Assembly: GCA_027482185.1 (NCBI GenBank)
Contig: JAIXWF010000012.1
Location: 248,001-312,000 of the forward strand
Source: Opitutaceae bacterium
GTDB lineage: Bacteria; Verrucomicrobiota; Verrucomicrobiia; Opitutales; Opitutaceae
DNA: 64,000 nucleotides
Reading direction: 5' to 3'
Both the position numbers and the translations under genes were made by a program. The notes beneath the pieces are model-generated. The model was not told where the DNA came from. It saw only the letters and a list, made by a program, of their open reading frames with translations, and searched no databases. Each line of letters begins with the position of its first letter. Within the stretch, counting starts at the first letter, position 1. This document shows, in pieces, positions 1 through 8,455 of this stretch.

Positions 1-19
1 GGTTCGGCGGCGGGCGCGA

Positions 20-922
20 ATGGGATTGTTCCGCCTGCGGCCCGACGGCATAGCGAGGGCCGCCGCCGTGTCCGCCTCCCCGCTCATCCGCATCTTCTCC
101 GACCTGCACTTCGGCGACCGCGCGTCGTCGTTGCGCCGGCTGGAGGAACTGCGGCCGTTGTTCGACGGCGTCGGCCGCCTCGTGCTCAACGGCGATACCC
201 TCGACACCCGGCCCGGGCCCGAGCCCGCCGCCACCGCCGCGCTCCGGGCCGAAGTTTCCCGTTTCTTCGCCACCTCGGCCCCGCCCACGACGTTCGTGAC
301 CGGCAATCACGACCCCGAATTCGCACCCGACGATTTTCTCGCGCTCGCCCGCGGCGCCGTCCTCGTGGTCCACGGCGACATCCTCTTCGACAACATCGTC
401 CCCTGGAGCAGCGACGCCCGCCGCCTCGAGGCGATGATCGCGGCCGAATTCGCCAAGGTGCCGCCCGCCGAACACGGCCGGCTCGAGGTCCGCCTCGGCG
501 TTCTCCGCCGGGTCTCGTTCGCGTTGCCGCAACGGCATCATTCCGAGCGCCGGCCGCTCCGCTACTTGATCCACTACCTGCGCGACACGGTCTGGCCGCC
601 GACGCGTTTTCTCAAGGTCATCGACGCCTGGCGCACCACTCCGCCCCGCGCCGAAGCGCTCGTCCGGCAACACCGGCCCGGCACGCGCTTCATCGTCACA
701 GGCCACACGCACTATCCCGGCGTGTGGCGCCGTCCCTCAGGTCTCGTCGTCGTCAACACCGGCTCGTTCTGCCTGCCGCTCGGTGCCTGCTGCGTCGATC
801 TGACCGACGCCGCCCTCACGGTCCGCCGCATCGCCCGCCGCCGCGGCGCCTACCATCCCGGCCGTACCGTCGCCGCGTTTCCGCTCGCTCCGTCCGCGGA
901 ATTCGGGACAACAGCTCCATGA
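20..922 (+). CDS. calcineurin-like metallophosphoesterase
   Basis: Predicted metal-dependent phosphoesterase of 300 residues. All blocks of the calcineurin-like fold are visible: DLH at 28-30, NGD at 57-59, GNHD at 95-98, VHGD near 117 and GHTH near 231. These would bind two metal ions. The family includes UDP-2,3-diacylglucosamine hydrolases and other phosphatases, and the substrate cannot be told from sequence. The ATG at 20 is the first start in the window. A GTG at 68 lies just before the first beta strand and is equally plausible, and the frame is open to the left edge, so the true start could lie outside the window. The stop overlaps the next gene by four bases (ATGA), which suggests translational coupling. 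Confidence 0.85.
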   Translation: MGLFRLRPDGIARAAAVSASPLIRIFSDLHFGDRASSLRRLEELRPLFDGVGRLVLNGDTLDTRPGPEPAATAALRAEVSRFFATSAPPTTFVTGNHDPEFAPDDFLALARGAVLVVHGDILFDNIVPWSSDARRLEAMIAAEFAKVPPAEHGRLEVRLGVLRRVSFALPQRHHSERRPLRYLIHYLRDTVWPPTRFLKVIDAWRTTPPRAEALVRQHRPGTRFIVTGHTHYPGVWRRPSGLVVVNTGSFCLPLGACCVDLTDAALTVRRIARRRGAYHPGRTVAAFPLAPSAEFGTTAP

Positions 923-1212
923 GCATCGAGTTCGGTTGGTGGAACAAGGACGCGGACGGCCGCAAGTACCAGGTCCATGCCGTCGTCCACGGCGGCAACA
1001 TCGAGTGGACGCGCCACCAAGGCCATCATACCTCGTGGGAACCGCACGTGCCCGACGACGAAGACCGCGAGCGGCTCGTTTACGAAGCGGAAAAACGCGT
1101 CCCGCGCCGCCTGATTTCGCAGAAGCAATTCGACGAAATCAAACGCCTCAGCGCCAACGAAGGTCCCGGCCTGATCGTCGGACGCCGCGCCCGCGTTTCG
1201 CCGGATCTCTAA
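919..1212 (+). CDS. small conserved hypothetical protein
   Basis: A 97-residue protein that I do not recognise. It is charged and soluble, with tryptophans and histidines concentrated in the first half (WW at 7-8, and the stretch from W30 to W41) and a basic C-terminus. There is no signal peptide or membrane segment. The ATG overlaps the stop of the metallophosphoesterase gene, so the two are probably co-transcribed and translationally coupled. The coding call rests on this overlap and on an amino-acid composition that is less Arg/Pro/Ala-skewed than the shadow frames around it. Confidence 0.7.
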   Translation: MSIEFGWWNKDADGRKYQVHAVVHGGNIEWTRHQGHHTSWEPHVPDDEDRERLVYEAEKRVPRRLISQKQFDEIKRLSANEGPGLIVGRRARVSPDL

Positions 1213-1240
1213 GCGGGCCGGTTCTGCCGGTTCCCCTCTC

Positions 1241-1810
1241 TCAAAGCCCGGCTCCGGCCCCCGGCTTTCCGGCCGCGTCCAACCGCGCCGCCGCCATGGG
1301 CCAGATGAGCTTGAAGGAAGGGCAATAGTCCGCCGGGCGCGCGTTGACGCGCGCCGTGATCTCCGCCGGCGCGAGCCATTCGCCGTACTGGATTTCCCGC
1401 GGGTCCAATTCCAAAGGACCGTCGTGCCGCAGGTGGTACACCCAGACGAATTCCCACCCCGTCTCCTCGCACGCCGAAATCCGGAACCACCGCACCGGCG
1501 CGATTCCGGGCGGCAAACGGATGCCGATTTCCTCGCCGAGCTCGCGCGCCGCCGCCGGATCGTAGTCTTCGCCGGCATCGACGTGGCCCGAGCAGGAAGA
1601 ATCCCATAGTCCCGGCGAAAGGTCCTTCAGCATCGACCGCTTCTGCAGAAAGACGCGGCCGGCCGCGTCGAAAACCAAGATGTGCACCGCCCGGTGCCAC
1701 CAGCCGTGGGCGTGCACGTCCCGGCGCGTTTCCCGCCGCAGCACGCGGTCCTCGGCATCCACCACATCGAACCACTCCTCGCCGCCGCCGGCCTTTACAT
1801 TCGCGTTCAT
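1241..1810 (-). CDS. Nudix hydrolase (YfcD/Idi-like)
   Basis: A 189-residue Nudix protein with a perfect Nudix box at 75-97 (G-x5-E-x7-R-E-x-x-E-E-x-G-I; key residues G75, E81, R89, E90, E93, E94). The box binds Mg2+ for cleavage of nucleoside diphosphate-X bonds. The preceding WHRAVHI and VFLQKRS motifs resemble the YfcD branch, which is related to isopentenyl-diphosphate isomerase. Actual isomerase function is not implied. The start at 1810 gives the sequence MNANVKAG. Longer upstream readings run antisense to the next gene and are discarded. The gene is divergent from 1847, with a 36-base gap, and convergent with 919-1212. Confidence 0.88.
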   Translation of the reverse strand: MNANVKAGGGEEWFDVVDAEDRVLRRETRRDVHAHGWWHRAVHILVFDAAGRVFLQKRSMLKDLSPGLWDSSCSGHVDAGEDYDPAAARELGEEIGIRLPPGIAPVRWFRISACEETGWEFVWVYHLRHDGPLELDPREIQYGEWLAPAEITARVNARPADYCPSFKLIWPMAAARLDAAGKPGAGAGL

Positions 1811-1846
1811 TCCTGTCCATTCGTGGTCCCCCCCGGGGAAAACACC

Positions 1847-2320
1847 ATGCCGAAAATCGAGGTCAACAAGGTCGCCGAAATCCTGAAGAAGAACCAGGTC
1901 GATCCCGCCGTGCTCCGCCGCGTGGTCGAGGAAATGAACCTCGCCGCCCAGTCCGAGACCGACGAAGGCGAGAAGCCGCCGCCGATGAAGAAGCAGTTCG
2001 TCGTCCTCGTCAGCGACCCCGACGGCAAAATGCCGAAACACGATTTCGTCGCCTGGGTTCTCCAGATTCCCGAAAACGAAAGCGTCGTCACCGCCACCGA
2101 ACGTATTTTCCGCGGCACCTACGATTTCAACGCCTCGAAGAAAGGCCGGCTCATGCCCGCCAAGACCGTCGGCGAAGCCATCGAGAACGTCCCCGCGAAG
2201 CACTTCAAGGAAGCGGAAGTCTGGGTGAAGACCAAGACCCCGGTCCTCGTGCTCAAGACCGACAACGAGATCCCGAAGGACGATTCCAAGCCGTCCCGCA
2301 AGGACCGCGACGACGACTGA
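1847..2320 (+). CDS. conserved hypothetical protein
   Basis: A 157-residue soluble protein that I cannot name. An N-terminal helical segment (residues 1-35, MPKIEVNKVAEILKKN...) precedes a beta-rich part containing KKQFVVLVSDPDG. The C-terminal tail is highly charged and ends in a run of Asp/Arg/Lys. The lysine and asparagine content is much higher than in the surrounding shadow frames, which supports real coding. The ATG at 1847 is preceded by a purine-rich GGGGAA and starts 36 bases from the divergent Nudix gene. It may be a small regulatory or phage-like protein, but nothing in the sequence proves a function. Confidence 0.75.
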   Translation: MPKIEVNKVAEILKKNQVDPAVLRRVVEEMNLAAQSETDEGEKPPPMKKQFVVLVSDPDGKMPKHDFVAWVLQIPENESVVTATERIFRGTYDFNASKKGRLMPAKTVGEAIENVPAKHFKEAEVWVKTKTPVLVLKTDNEIPKDDSKPSRKDRDDD

Positions 2321-2334
2321 CGCGCGCTGGGCGC

Positions 2335-2386
2335 GCAGTTCGGAGTTCGGGTTTGCGCCGTAGCGCGGAGCTCCAGCCCGCGCTAT
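2335..2386. repeat. intergenic repeat with 8-bp dyad
   Basis: This convergent gap starts with a GTTCGGAGTTCGGGTTT tract, which has relatives at 9325 and 48406. It is followed by a perfect inverted repeat TAGCGCGG (2361-2368) / CCGCGCTA (2378-2385) around a loop containing GAGCTC. There is no T-tract, so it is not a classical intrinsic terminator, but it could form a stable hairpin between two 3' ends. Confidence 0.6.
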
Positions 2387-2395
2387 TCCTCCGCC

Positions 2396-3589
2396 CTATC
2401 TCCCCCGCTTCGTCCCTTCGACGTCCACCGGCCCCAGCGCCGCCTCGAGAAACCGGAACGCCTGCGCGTTCGACTCCGGCGTCGGCGCGTGAGCGGGCCG
2501 GTTGGTCATCGCGACGCGGTGCTCGAAACCCAGCAACCGATTCACCGCTACGGCATGGTTGAGCGCCGCCCACCGCGCCGGCCCATCCTCCGAGCCACCC
2601 GAAACCAAAAACGGCCGCGGCGCCATCAACGCATGCAATTCGTGCAGGTCGCGTCCGGCCGCGACGAGTTCGCGGTACGCTCCGGTCCGCGGGTTCGACG
2701 CCGTCACCAGCCCCGGCTTGCGCGTCCGCTGCGGATCCAACCCAAGGTACCACGGCTCCCAATAGTTCACTGCCGTCCGCGTCTCGTCGAAGACCACGCC
2801 GCCGTCCGACCACACCGCCGCCGCGAACTTGTCGTACAGGCACGAGGCGAACATCGCCCATTTCCCGCCGTACGAATGCCCCATCACGCCGATCCGCGCC
2901 GGATCCACCTCGGGCCGCTGCGCCAGGATCGTGTGGCAGTTCGCCGCCAGGTACGCGTGGAAACTCAGGGGCTGGCAGGCCGCGCCGTATAATTTCGGCC
3001 GATACGCGTCGTCGCCCGGCGTGCCGATCGCCAGCGTCACGAAGCCCCGCCGGGCCAGCTGCAGCGCGAAATCCCGGTCCGCCCCGCGCGCCCCGCTCTC
3101 CAGCATCTTCTTCGCCTGCCCCGTCAACGGCCGCGGACCGTCGTAACCGACGCTCACCTCCGGTGCATAGAACAGCACCAACACCGCCGGCCGCGGCGCA
3201 GCCGCTTTCGCCGCCGGCACCAACAGGTAGCCGTGCTGCATCACCCCGGGCGCGACCTCGAGGTTCACCCGGTGCTGGATCACGTCCCCGCGGTCCTGCC
3301 GTTCCTCGAACTCGATCTTCGGCCGCGCCACCAACTCCGGCCACGGACCCATGAAGCCGTGCCACGCCCGCAAAATCTCCGCCCGCCGCGCCGGCCACTC
3401 CGCCGCCGTGCGCACCGGCCGGCCGTCGTCGAACACCAGCGGCGATTTTCCCGGCGGCAACGTCTCCGCCCACTCCGCCGGCGGCGCGAAATGCGCCCGC
3501 AGTTCCTCCGGCGGCAACGCCGGCGCCGCCCAAGCCGACGCCGCCAGCCATCCGCCCGCGATCAGCCGGCGGAACCGTTCAAAGCCCAT
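2396..3589 (-). CDS. secreted alpha/beta hydrolase (esterase-like)
   Basis: A 397-residue alpha/beta hydrolase of the acetylxylan-esterase / dienelactone-hydrolase type. A hydrophobic N-terminus ending ASAWAA (about residue 22) looks like a signal peptide, so the protein is probably periplasmic or secreted. The nucleophile elbow GHSYGG places Ser at 239. D335 (GGSEDG) and H367 (RPAHAP) are the best candidates for the rest of the triad. The substrate may be an acetylated or methylated carbohydrate, which would fit the sulfatase and sialate esterase elsewhere in the window, but this is inference. The start overlaps the end of the upstream DUF192 gene by 11 bases, so the two form an operon. Confidence 0.82.
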   Translation of the reverse strand: MGFERFRRLIAGGWLAASAWAAPALPPEELRAHFAPPAEWAETLPPGKSPLVFDDGRPVRTAAEWPARRAEILRAWHGFMGPWPELVARPKIEFEERQDRGDVIQHRVNLEVAPGVMQHGYLLVPAAKAAAPRPAVLVLFYAPEVSVGYDGPRPLTGQAKKMLESGARGADRDFALQLARRGFVTLAIGTPGDDAYRPKLYGAACQPLSFHAYLAANCHTILAQRPEVDPARIGVMGHSYGGKWAMFASCLYDKFAAAVWSDGGVVFDETRTAVNYWEPWYLGLDPQRTRKPGLVTASNPRTGAYRELVAAGRDLHELHALMAPRPFLVSGGSEDGPARWAALNHAVAVNRLLGFEHRVAMTNRPAHAPTPESNAQAFRFLEAALGPVDVEGTKRGR

Positions 3590-4118
3590 ACCGCTTCGGA
3601 TCGAACCCGCGTTCCTTCAACGCCGCCGCCAGCGCCTTGAGGTCGAGCTTCTGCCCCGGTTTCACGCCGTTCGCCGCGTACCAGCCTTGGTTGGTTTCCA
3701 ACGCGAACTGCAGCTGCATCCCGCGCGACGCCACCGTCTTCTCGTCGAAGGGATGCAGCGGATACACTTCCGCGAGCGCTCCGTCCGGCCCGAAGAACCC
3801 GATATCGAGCGGCGTCGGCGTGTTGCGCATCCAGAACGTCATCTGCTGCGGCTTCTCGTACACGAAAATCATGCCGTCGTCCTTGCCGAGATCGCGGCGC
3901 TCCATCAGGCCGCGCTGCATCTCGTAGGGCCGCACCGCCACCTGCATGCGCACCGTGCGATCCCCGACCTTGATCGGGAAGAAATCGGCGATCGTCTTCG
4001 TCGCCACCGCAGCCGCCGGCGCCGCCGCCTGCTCCCGCGCGCAGGCGCTCAGGCCGAGGCTCGTCCATGCGAGCACCGCCGCTGCCAGCCACCGCGAAAC
4101 CGGATTTGCGTTTTTCAC
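3579..4118 (-). CDS. DUF192 lipoprotein
   Basis: A 179-residue DUF192 protein. The N-terminus has a lysine, a hydrophobic stretch and an LSAC lipobox with Cys at 26, predicting lipidation and membrane anchoring. The DUF192 core follows (RGLMERRDL..., then a GMIFVYEKP and a WMRNTPTPLDIGF motif typical of the family). The biochemical role of DUF192 is not well defined. It overlaps the downstream hydrolase gene by 11 bases and is divergent from the M24 peptidase gene across 49 bases that must hold both promoters. Confidence 0.88.
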   Translation of the reverse strand: MKNANPVSRWLAAAVLAWTSLGLSACAREQAAAPAAAVATKTIADFFPIKVGDRTVRMQVAVRPYEMQRGLMERRDLGKDDGMIFVYEKPQQMTFWMRNTPTPLDIGFFGPDGALAEVYPLHPFDEKTVASRGMQLQFALETNQGWYAANGVKPGQKLDLKALAAALKERGFDPKRYGL

Positions 4119-4167
4119 AGGGGCGGTGGCTAATGCCCGTCACGTCCCAACTCAACCTTCGTCTTCC

Positions 4168-5304
4168 GTGCCCGGCCGTCCTCCTCCCCCGCTCCTCTGT
4201 GCCGATACCCACCGCAGCGCCGACGCGCTCTACTTCGGCCAGGTCGCCGTCCCCGACGCCTTCGTCTCCTTCGGTCTGAAGGGAAAAAAGTACGCCATCG
4301 TCAGCGCCCTCGAGTTCGGCCGCGTGCGCAAAACCTCGGACTTCGATGTCGTCCTCCCGCTCGAGGGCTTCATCAAGCGCGCCCGCGAGCTCTGGCCCGA
4401 GCGCAAACCCGGCCTCGCCGAGGTGATCTACCTCGCCGCCCGGGACTACAAACAGCAACGCTTCACCGTCCCGGCCGATTTCCCCGCCGGCATCTACGAG
4501 CAACTCTTCGAGCTCGGACTCGATCTCGTCGTCGCCGACGGCGCCCTCTTCCCGGAACGGGAAATCAAGACGCCCGCCGAGGCCGCCGCCATCCGCGAAG
4601 GCAACCGCTGCAGCGCCCTCGGCTTCGCCGCCGCCGAAAAGATCCTTCGCGCCAGCCGCATCCAAGGCCGCACCCTGCGCCACCGCGGCAAGGTCGTGAC
4701 CAGCGAAATGCTCAAGTTCGCCATCGAGGTCGCCTGCCTCGAGGCCGGCGCCGTGTCCGCCGACACCATCGTCGCCGGCGGCGACCAGGCCTGCGACCCG
4801 CATGAACGCGGCTCCGGCCCGATCCGCCCGCACGAACTCGTCATCGTCGACATTTTCCCCCGCGTCACCGCCACCGGCTACCACGGCGACATGACCCGCA
4901 CGTTTCTCCGCGGCCGCGCCAGCGACGCCCAGCGCGCCCTCGTCGCCGCCGTGCGCGCCGCCCAACTCGCCGCCCTCAAGGCGATCAAGGCCGGCGTCAA
5001 CGGCCGCGATGTCCACCGCCGCTGCGTCGATGTTTTCACGGCCCGAGGTTACGAGACGAAGTCCACGCCGCGCGGCTCGGTCGGTTTCTTCCACGGCACC
5101 GGCCATGGCCTCGGCCTCGCCGTCCACGAATTGCCCCGCCTGAGCGGCGCCGTCGACTACACCGTCCCCAAGGGCTCCGTCGTCACCGTCGAACCCGGTC
5201 TGTACTATCCGGGCCTCGGCGGTTGCCGCATCGAGGACGTCGTGCAGGTCACCGCCGGCGCGCCGAAAATGCTCTCCCGTTACTCCTACGATTGGGAACT
5301 GTGA
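4168..5304 (+). CDS. M24 family metallopeptidase (Xaa-Pro aminopeptidase-like)
   Basis: A 378-residue pita-bread-fold peptidase. All five metal ligands of the M24 family are present: D228, D241, H313 (GTGHGLG), E342 (VEPGLY) and E356 (RIEDV). The activity expected is removal of an N-terminal residue, most likely before proline. The N-terminal 140 residues form the creatinase-like domain. There is no ATG near the conserved start, so the GTG at 4168 (reading MPGRPPPPLL) is chosen. It leaves 49 bases to the divergent DUF192 gene. The stop overlaps the next start (TGATG), making this the first gene of a six-gene run that ends with NAD kinase. Confidence 0.87.
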   Translation: MPGRPPPPLLCADTHRSADALYFGQVAVPDAFVSFGLKGKKYAIVSALEFGRVRKTSDFDVVLPLEGFIKRARELWPERKPGLAEVIYLAARDYKQQRFTVPADFPAGIYEQLFELGLDLVVADGALFPEREIKTPAEAAAIREGNRCSALGFAAAEKILRASRIQGRTLRHRGKVVTSEMLKFAIEVACLEAGAVSADTIVAGGDQACDPHERGSGPIRPHELVIVDIFPRVTATGYHGDMTRTFLRGRASDAQRALVAAVRAAQLAALKAIKAGVNGRDVHRRCVDVFTARGYETKSTPRGSVGFFHGTGHGLGLAVHELPRLSGAVDYTVPKGSVVTVEPGLYYPGLGGCRIEDVVQVTAGAPKMLSRYSYDWEL

Positions 5305-6281
5305 TGAAAGGCCTGAAACCCCTCCTGCAGAAGATCGCGAAGCTGCGCATCCTCGTCGTCGGCGATGTGATGCTCGACCACTACATCTGGGGCGACGCCA
5401 CGCGCATCTCCCCGGAAGCCCCCGTGCCCGTCGTCGACATCGCGCGCGATTCCTGGACCGCCGGCGGCGCCGCCAACGTCGCCCTCAACATCGCCTCGCT
5501 CGGCGCCCGCTGCACCGTCGCCGGCTACTTCGGCCTCGACGAGGCCGGCCAGCGCCTCACCACCATTCTCCACGGCAAACGCATCGCCACGATCACCACG
5601 CCCGGCGCCGCGCCGACGATCGTGAAGACGCGCGTCCTCGTGCAGCACCAGCAGCTCTGCCGCCTCGACCGCGAGGCTCCGCCGACTGCCTACCACGTGC
5701 CCACCGCCAAGGCCGAATCGCTCCTCGCCGCGGAAATCGCGGCCTGCGACGCCGTCATCTTTTCCGACTACGCCAAGGGCATCCTCAACGACGACATCGT
5801 CGCCCGCGTCACCGCCCTCGCCCGCAAAGCCGGCAAGTTCATCGCCCTCGACCCGAAGCCGAAACACAAACTCGCCTTCCACGGCCTCGACCTGATTACG
5901 CCGAACAAACGCGAGGCCCTCCAGCTCGCCGGCATCGAGCCGCTGCCGCACACGCGTTTCCCCGCCGCCGACGTGTGCGCCCAGCTGCACACGCGCTACG
6001 CCACGCGCAACCTCGTCGTCACCCTCGGCGAAGACGGCATGCTCCTCAGCAAGAGCGGCAAAATCGTGAAGACGATCCCGACCGCCGCCCGCGAGGTCTT
6101 CGATGTTTCGGGTGCCGGCGACACTTCCCTCGCCGGCCTCGTCCTCGCCCTCACCGCCGGCGCCACTCTCGAGACCGCCGCCCTCTTCGCCAACGCCGCC
6201 GCCGGCGTGGTCGTCGGCAAACTCGGCACCGCCACCGTCACGCCCGAGGAACTCGTCGCCTACGTCAACAAGCAGCCCTGA
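5304..6281 (+). CDS. rfaE1: D-glycero-beta-D-manno-heptose-7-phosphate kinase (RfaE1/HldA-like)
   Basis: A 325-residue PfkB-family kinase corresponding to the N-terminal half of HldE only; no nucleotidyltransferase domain follows. The VVGDVMLDHYIWGDATRISP start and GGAANVA at 54-60 are typical of the heptose-phosphate kinase branch. The anion-hole GAGD at 270-273 supplies the catalytic Asp273. It would phosphorylate heptose-7-phosphate on the way to ADP-heptose for the LPS inner core. The start ATG overlaps the upstream stop, and the next gene is a gmhB-like phosphatase nine bases on, which is the next pathway step. That adjacency strengthens the call. Confidence 0.9.
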   Translation: MKGLKPLLQKIAKLRILVVGDVMLDHYIWGDATRISPEAPVPVVDIARDSWTAGGAANVALNIASLGARCTVAGYFGLDEAGQRLTTILHGKRIATITTPGAAPTIVKTRVLVQHQQLCRLDREAPPTAYHVPTAKAESLLAAEIAACDAVIFSDYAKGILNDDIVARVTALARKAGKFIALDPKPKHKLAFHGLDLITPNKREALQLAGIEPLPHTRFPAADVCAQLHTRYATRNLVVTLGEDGMLLSKSGKIVKTIPTAAREVFDVSGAGDTSLAGLVLALTAGATLETAALFANAAAGVVVGKLGTATVTPEELVAYVNKQP

Positions 6282-6290
6282 GCCGCGCGC

Positions 6291-6818
6291 ATGAAGGCCC
6301 TCTTCCTCGACCGCGACGGCACGATCATCTTCGACAAGCATTACCTGTCCGACCCCGCCGGCGTGGAACTCATCCCCGGCGCCGCCGCCGCCCTCGCCCG
6401 CGCGCAGGCCCTCGGTTTCAAGCTGTTCCTCTTCACCAACCAGTCCGGCATAGCCCGCGGCCTCTACACGCTCGACGACGTCCACCGTTGCAACCGGCGC
6501 ATGGACGAACTCCTCGGCCTGCCCGCGCCGATCTTCGCCGATATCTGTATCGCCACCGAGGGCCCGGACGAACCCGCCGTCTACCGCAAACCGTCGCCGC
6601 GCTTCATCCTCGAAAGCCTCGCCCGCCACGGGCTCGATCCGAAGCAATGCTGGATGGTCGGCGACCGCGAAGGCGACATCGACGCCGGCCACAACGCCGG
6701 CATCCGCGCCGCCGCCGTGTGCACCGGCAAGCACGACGCCGCCGGCTGGGCCGCGCTCAAGCGCCCGAATCTCCCCGTGTTTCCGTCGCTGGTTGAATTC
6801 GTTGCGAGCCTGGACTGA
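6291..6818 (+). CDS. gmhB: D-glycero-beta-D-manno-heptose-1,7-bisphosphate 7-phosphatase (HAD)
   Basis: A 175-residue HAD-superfamily IIIA phosphatase. Motif I is DRDGT (D7, D9), motif II FTNQSG, motif III the Lys of RKPSP and motif IV VGDREGDIDAG. It would remove the 7-phosphate from heptose bisphosphate made by the upstream kinase. The cysteine-rich zinc loop found before the KP motif in E. coli GmhB is absent: the loop from F83 to K103 contains a single Cys. It may therefore be a zinc-less GmhB or a relative of histidinol-phosphatase. Context with the kinase favours GmhB. Confidence 0.85.
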   Translation: MKALFLDRDGTIIFDKHYLSDPAGVELIPGAAAALARAQALGFKLFLFTNQSGIARGLYTLDDVHRCNRRMDELLGLPAPIFADICIATEGPDEPAVYRKPSPRFILESLARHGLDPKQCWMVGDREGDIDAGHNAGIRAAAVCTGKHDAAGWAALKRPNLPVFPSLVEFVASLD

Positions 6819-6825
6819 TTGCGCG

Positions 6826-7653
6826 ATGCCCGAACTCGCCGAAGTCGAATTCTACCGGAAACGCTGGCACCTCGCCGCCCAGGGCGAATGCGTCGTCGCG
6901 CTCCACACGCACGACACCAAGAAACTGCTCCGCCGGCTCGACCTGCCCGCCCTGCGCCGCGGGCTCGTCGGCGCCGTCTTCGTCGATTCCGTCGCCGCCG
7001 CGAAACAGATGCTCTTCCGCTTCGGCGACGAAGTCTGGCTCGGCGTCCATCTCGGCATGAGCGGCGAACTCGGCGTCGCCCCGCCCGACCACGTCCCGCG
7101 CAAGCACGACCATCTCGTGATCTTCACGGCGCGGCACGCGCTGGTCTTTTCGGATCCGCGCATGTTCGGCCGCCTTGAATTCCACCGCGGACCCGACGCG
7201 CCGGACTGGTGGACGAAGATCGCGCCCGCCTTGCTCTCGCGCGAATTCACGGTCGAGGCCGTCGCGGCCTTCCTGCAACGCCGCCGCCGCGCGCCGATCA
7301 AAGCCGTTCTCTTAATGCAGGAGCAGTTCCCTGGCATCGGCAACTGGATGGCCGACGAAGTCCTCTGGCGCGCCGCGATCCATCCGCGCCGTCTCGCCGG
7401 CTCGCTTCGGCCCGCGGAGGTGCGCACGCTGTGGCGCGAATGCCGCCGGGTCGCCCGGCTCGCGCTCGATGCCATCGCCGGCCGCGGCCGATCCTTGCCC
7501 GCCGATCTCAACGTCGGCATCCCGAAATCCTGGCTCTTTCTCCATCGCTGGCGCCCCGGCGGGATCTGCCCGCGCACACGCACACCCCTCGCCCACGCCA
7601 CCATCGGCGGCCGCACGACCTGCTGGTCCCCTGCCCGCCAACGCCTGCGATGA
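6826..7653 (+). CDS. Fpg/MutM-like DNA glycosylase with degenerate zinc finger
   Basis: A 275-residue base-excision glycosylase of the Fpg/Nei family. After removal of Met the protein starts Pro-Glu, the catalytic pair. Lys60 matches the conserved beta-elimination lysine, HLGMSG is at 75-80, and the H2TH segment around [11 protein letters not shown] (170-180) is intact. The C-terminal hairpin keeps GGRTT with Arg263, but of the four zinc Cys only C248 remains, and the other positions read T251, S268 and R271. This looks like a zincless finger. Repair of oxidised guanines is the family role. The start is seven bases after gmhB, and the stop overlaps the tlyA-like gene (ATGA). Confidence 0.85.
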   Translation: MPELAEVEFYRKRWHLAAQGECVVALHTHDTKKLLRRLDLPALRRGLVGAVFVDSVAAAKQMLFRFGDEVWLGVHLGMSGELGVAPPDHVPRKHDHLVIFTARHALVFSDPRMFGRLEFHRGPDAPDWWTKIAPALLSREFTVEAVAAFLQRRRRAPIKAVLLMQEQFPGIGNWMADEVLWRAAIHPRRLAGSLRPAEVRTLWRECRRVARLALDAIAGRGRSLPADLNVGIPKSWLFLHRWRPGGICPRTRTPLAHATIGGRTTCWSPARQRLR

Positions 7654-8429
7654 AAAAGGTCCGGCTCGACGAACTCCTGGTGCTGCGCGGCCTCGCCGAG
7701 ACCCGCGCCCAGGCCAAGGCCCTCGTGATGAGCGGCCGCGTCCGCCACGGCACCGAGCGCCTCGACAAACCGGGCAAGGACTACGCGCCCGACACCGAAC
7801 TCGCCGTCGACCGGCCGCCGCGCTTCGTCAGCCGCGGCGGCGAAAAACTCGCCGCTGCCCTCGAACGCTTCGCTCTCGACGTCCGCGGCGCGCACGTCCT
7901 CGACGTGGGCGCGTCGACCGGCGGCTTCACGGATTGCGTGCTCCAGGCCGGCGCGGCCGACGTCGTCTGCGTCGACGTCGGCCGCGCCCAATTGCACGCC
8001 AAGCTCCGCGCCGATCCGCGCGTGACCAATTTCGAAAAGCTCAACGCCCGTTTCCTCACCGCCGCCGATCTCCCGCGCGCCGAGTACGATCTCGTCGTGA
8101 TGGATCTCTCGTTCATCTCGCTGAAATCGGTGCTGCCCGCGGTCTGGGCCCTCGTGCGGCCCGGCGGCCGCCTCGTCGCGTTGGTAAAACCGCAGTTCGA
8201 AGCCGGCAAGGCCGAGGTCGACAAAGGCCGCGGCGTGATCCGCGACCCCGCCGTGCAGGAAGCCACCCTCGTCGCGGTGCGCGACTTTGCGTTGGCCCAA
8301 TTGCCCGGCGCCGCCCTCATCGGCACGATCGATTCGCCCATCGCCGGCGCCGACGGCAACCGCGAGTTCCTGCTCGGCCTCGCCAAGGCCGGGAATAAAG
8401 GCTCGGAGCCCGCCGCCAATCCTGCTTGA
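7650..8429 (+). CDS. tlyA: TlyA family rRNA 2'-O-methyltransferase
   Basis: A 259-residue protein with an S4 RNA-binding domain (about residues 3-60) followed by an FtsJ-like methyltransferase. SRGGEKL (61-67) and the SAM-binding [11 protein letters not shown] (85-95) are characteristic of TlyA/hemolysin A proteins, which methylate the 2'-hydroxyl of rRNA cytidines. VVMDLSFIS and LVKPQFE supply further methyltransferase motifs. The ATG overlaps the glycosylase stop by four bases. The older name hemolysin does not imply a toxin here. Confidence 0.92.
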   Translation: MKKVRLDELLVLRGLAETRAQAKALVMSGRVRHGTERLDKPGKDYAPDTELAVDRPPRFVSRGGEKLAAALERFALDVRGAHVLDVGASTGGFTDCVLQAGAADVVCVDVGRAQLHAKLRADPRVTNFEKLNARFLTAADLPRAEYDLVVMDLSFISLKSVLPAVWALVRPGGRLVALVKPQFEAGKAEVDKGRGVIRDPAVQEATLVAVRDFALAQLPGAALIGTIDSPIAGADGNREFLLGLAKAGNKGSEPAANPA

Positions 8430-8455
8430 TCGTCACCCTCATGGCCGGCCAATCG

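Noticed and set aside
7650..8429. A haemolysin toxin gene (name often given to TlyA homologues)
   Set aside because: S4 plus FtsJ methyltransferase motifs show an rRNA methyltransferase, and nothing indicates a pore-forming toxin.
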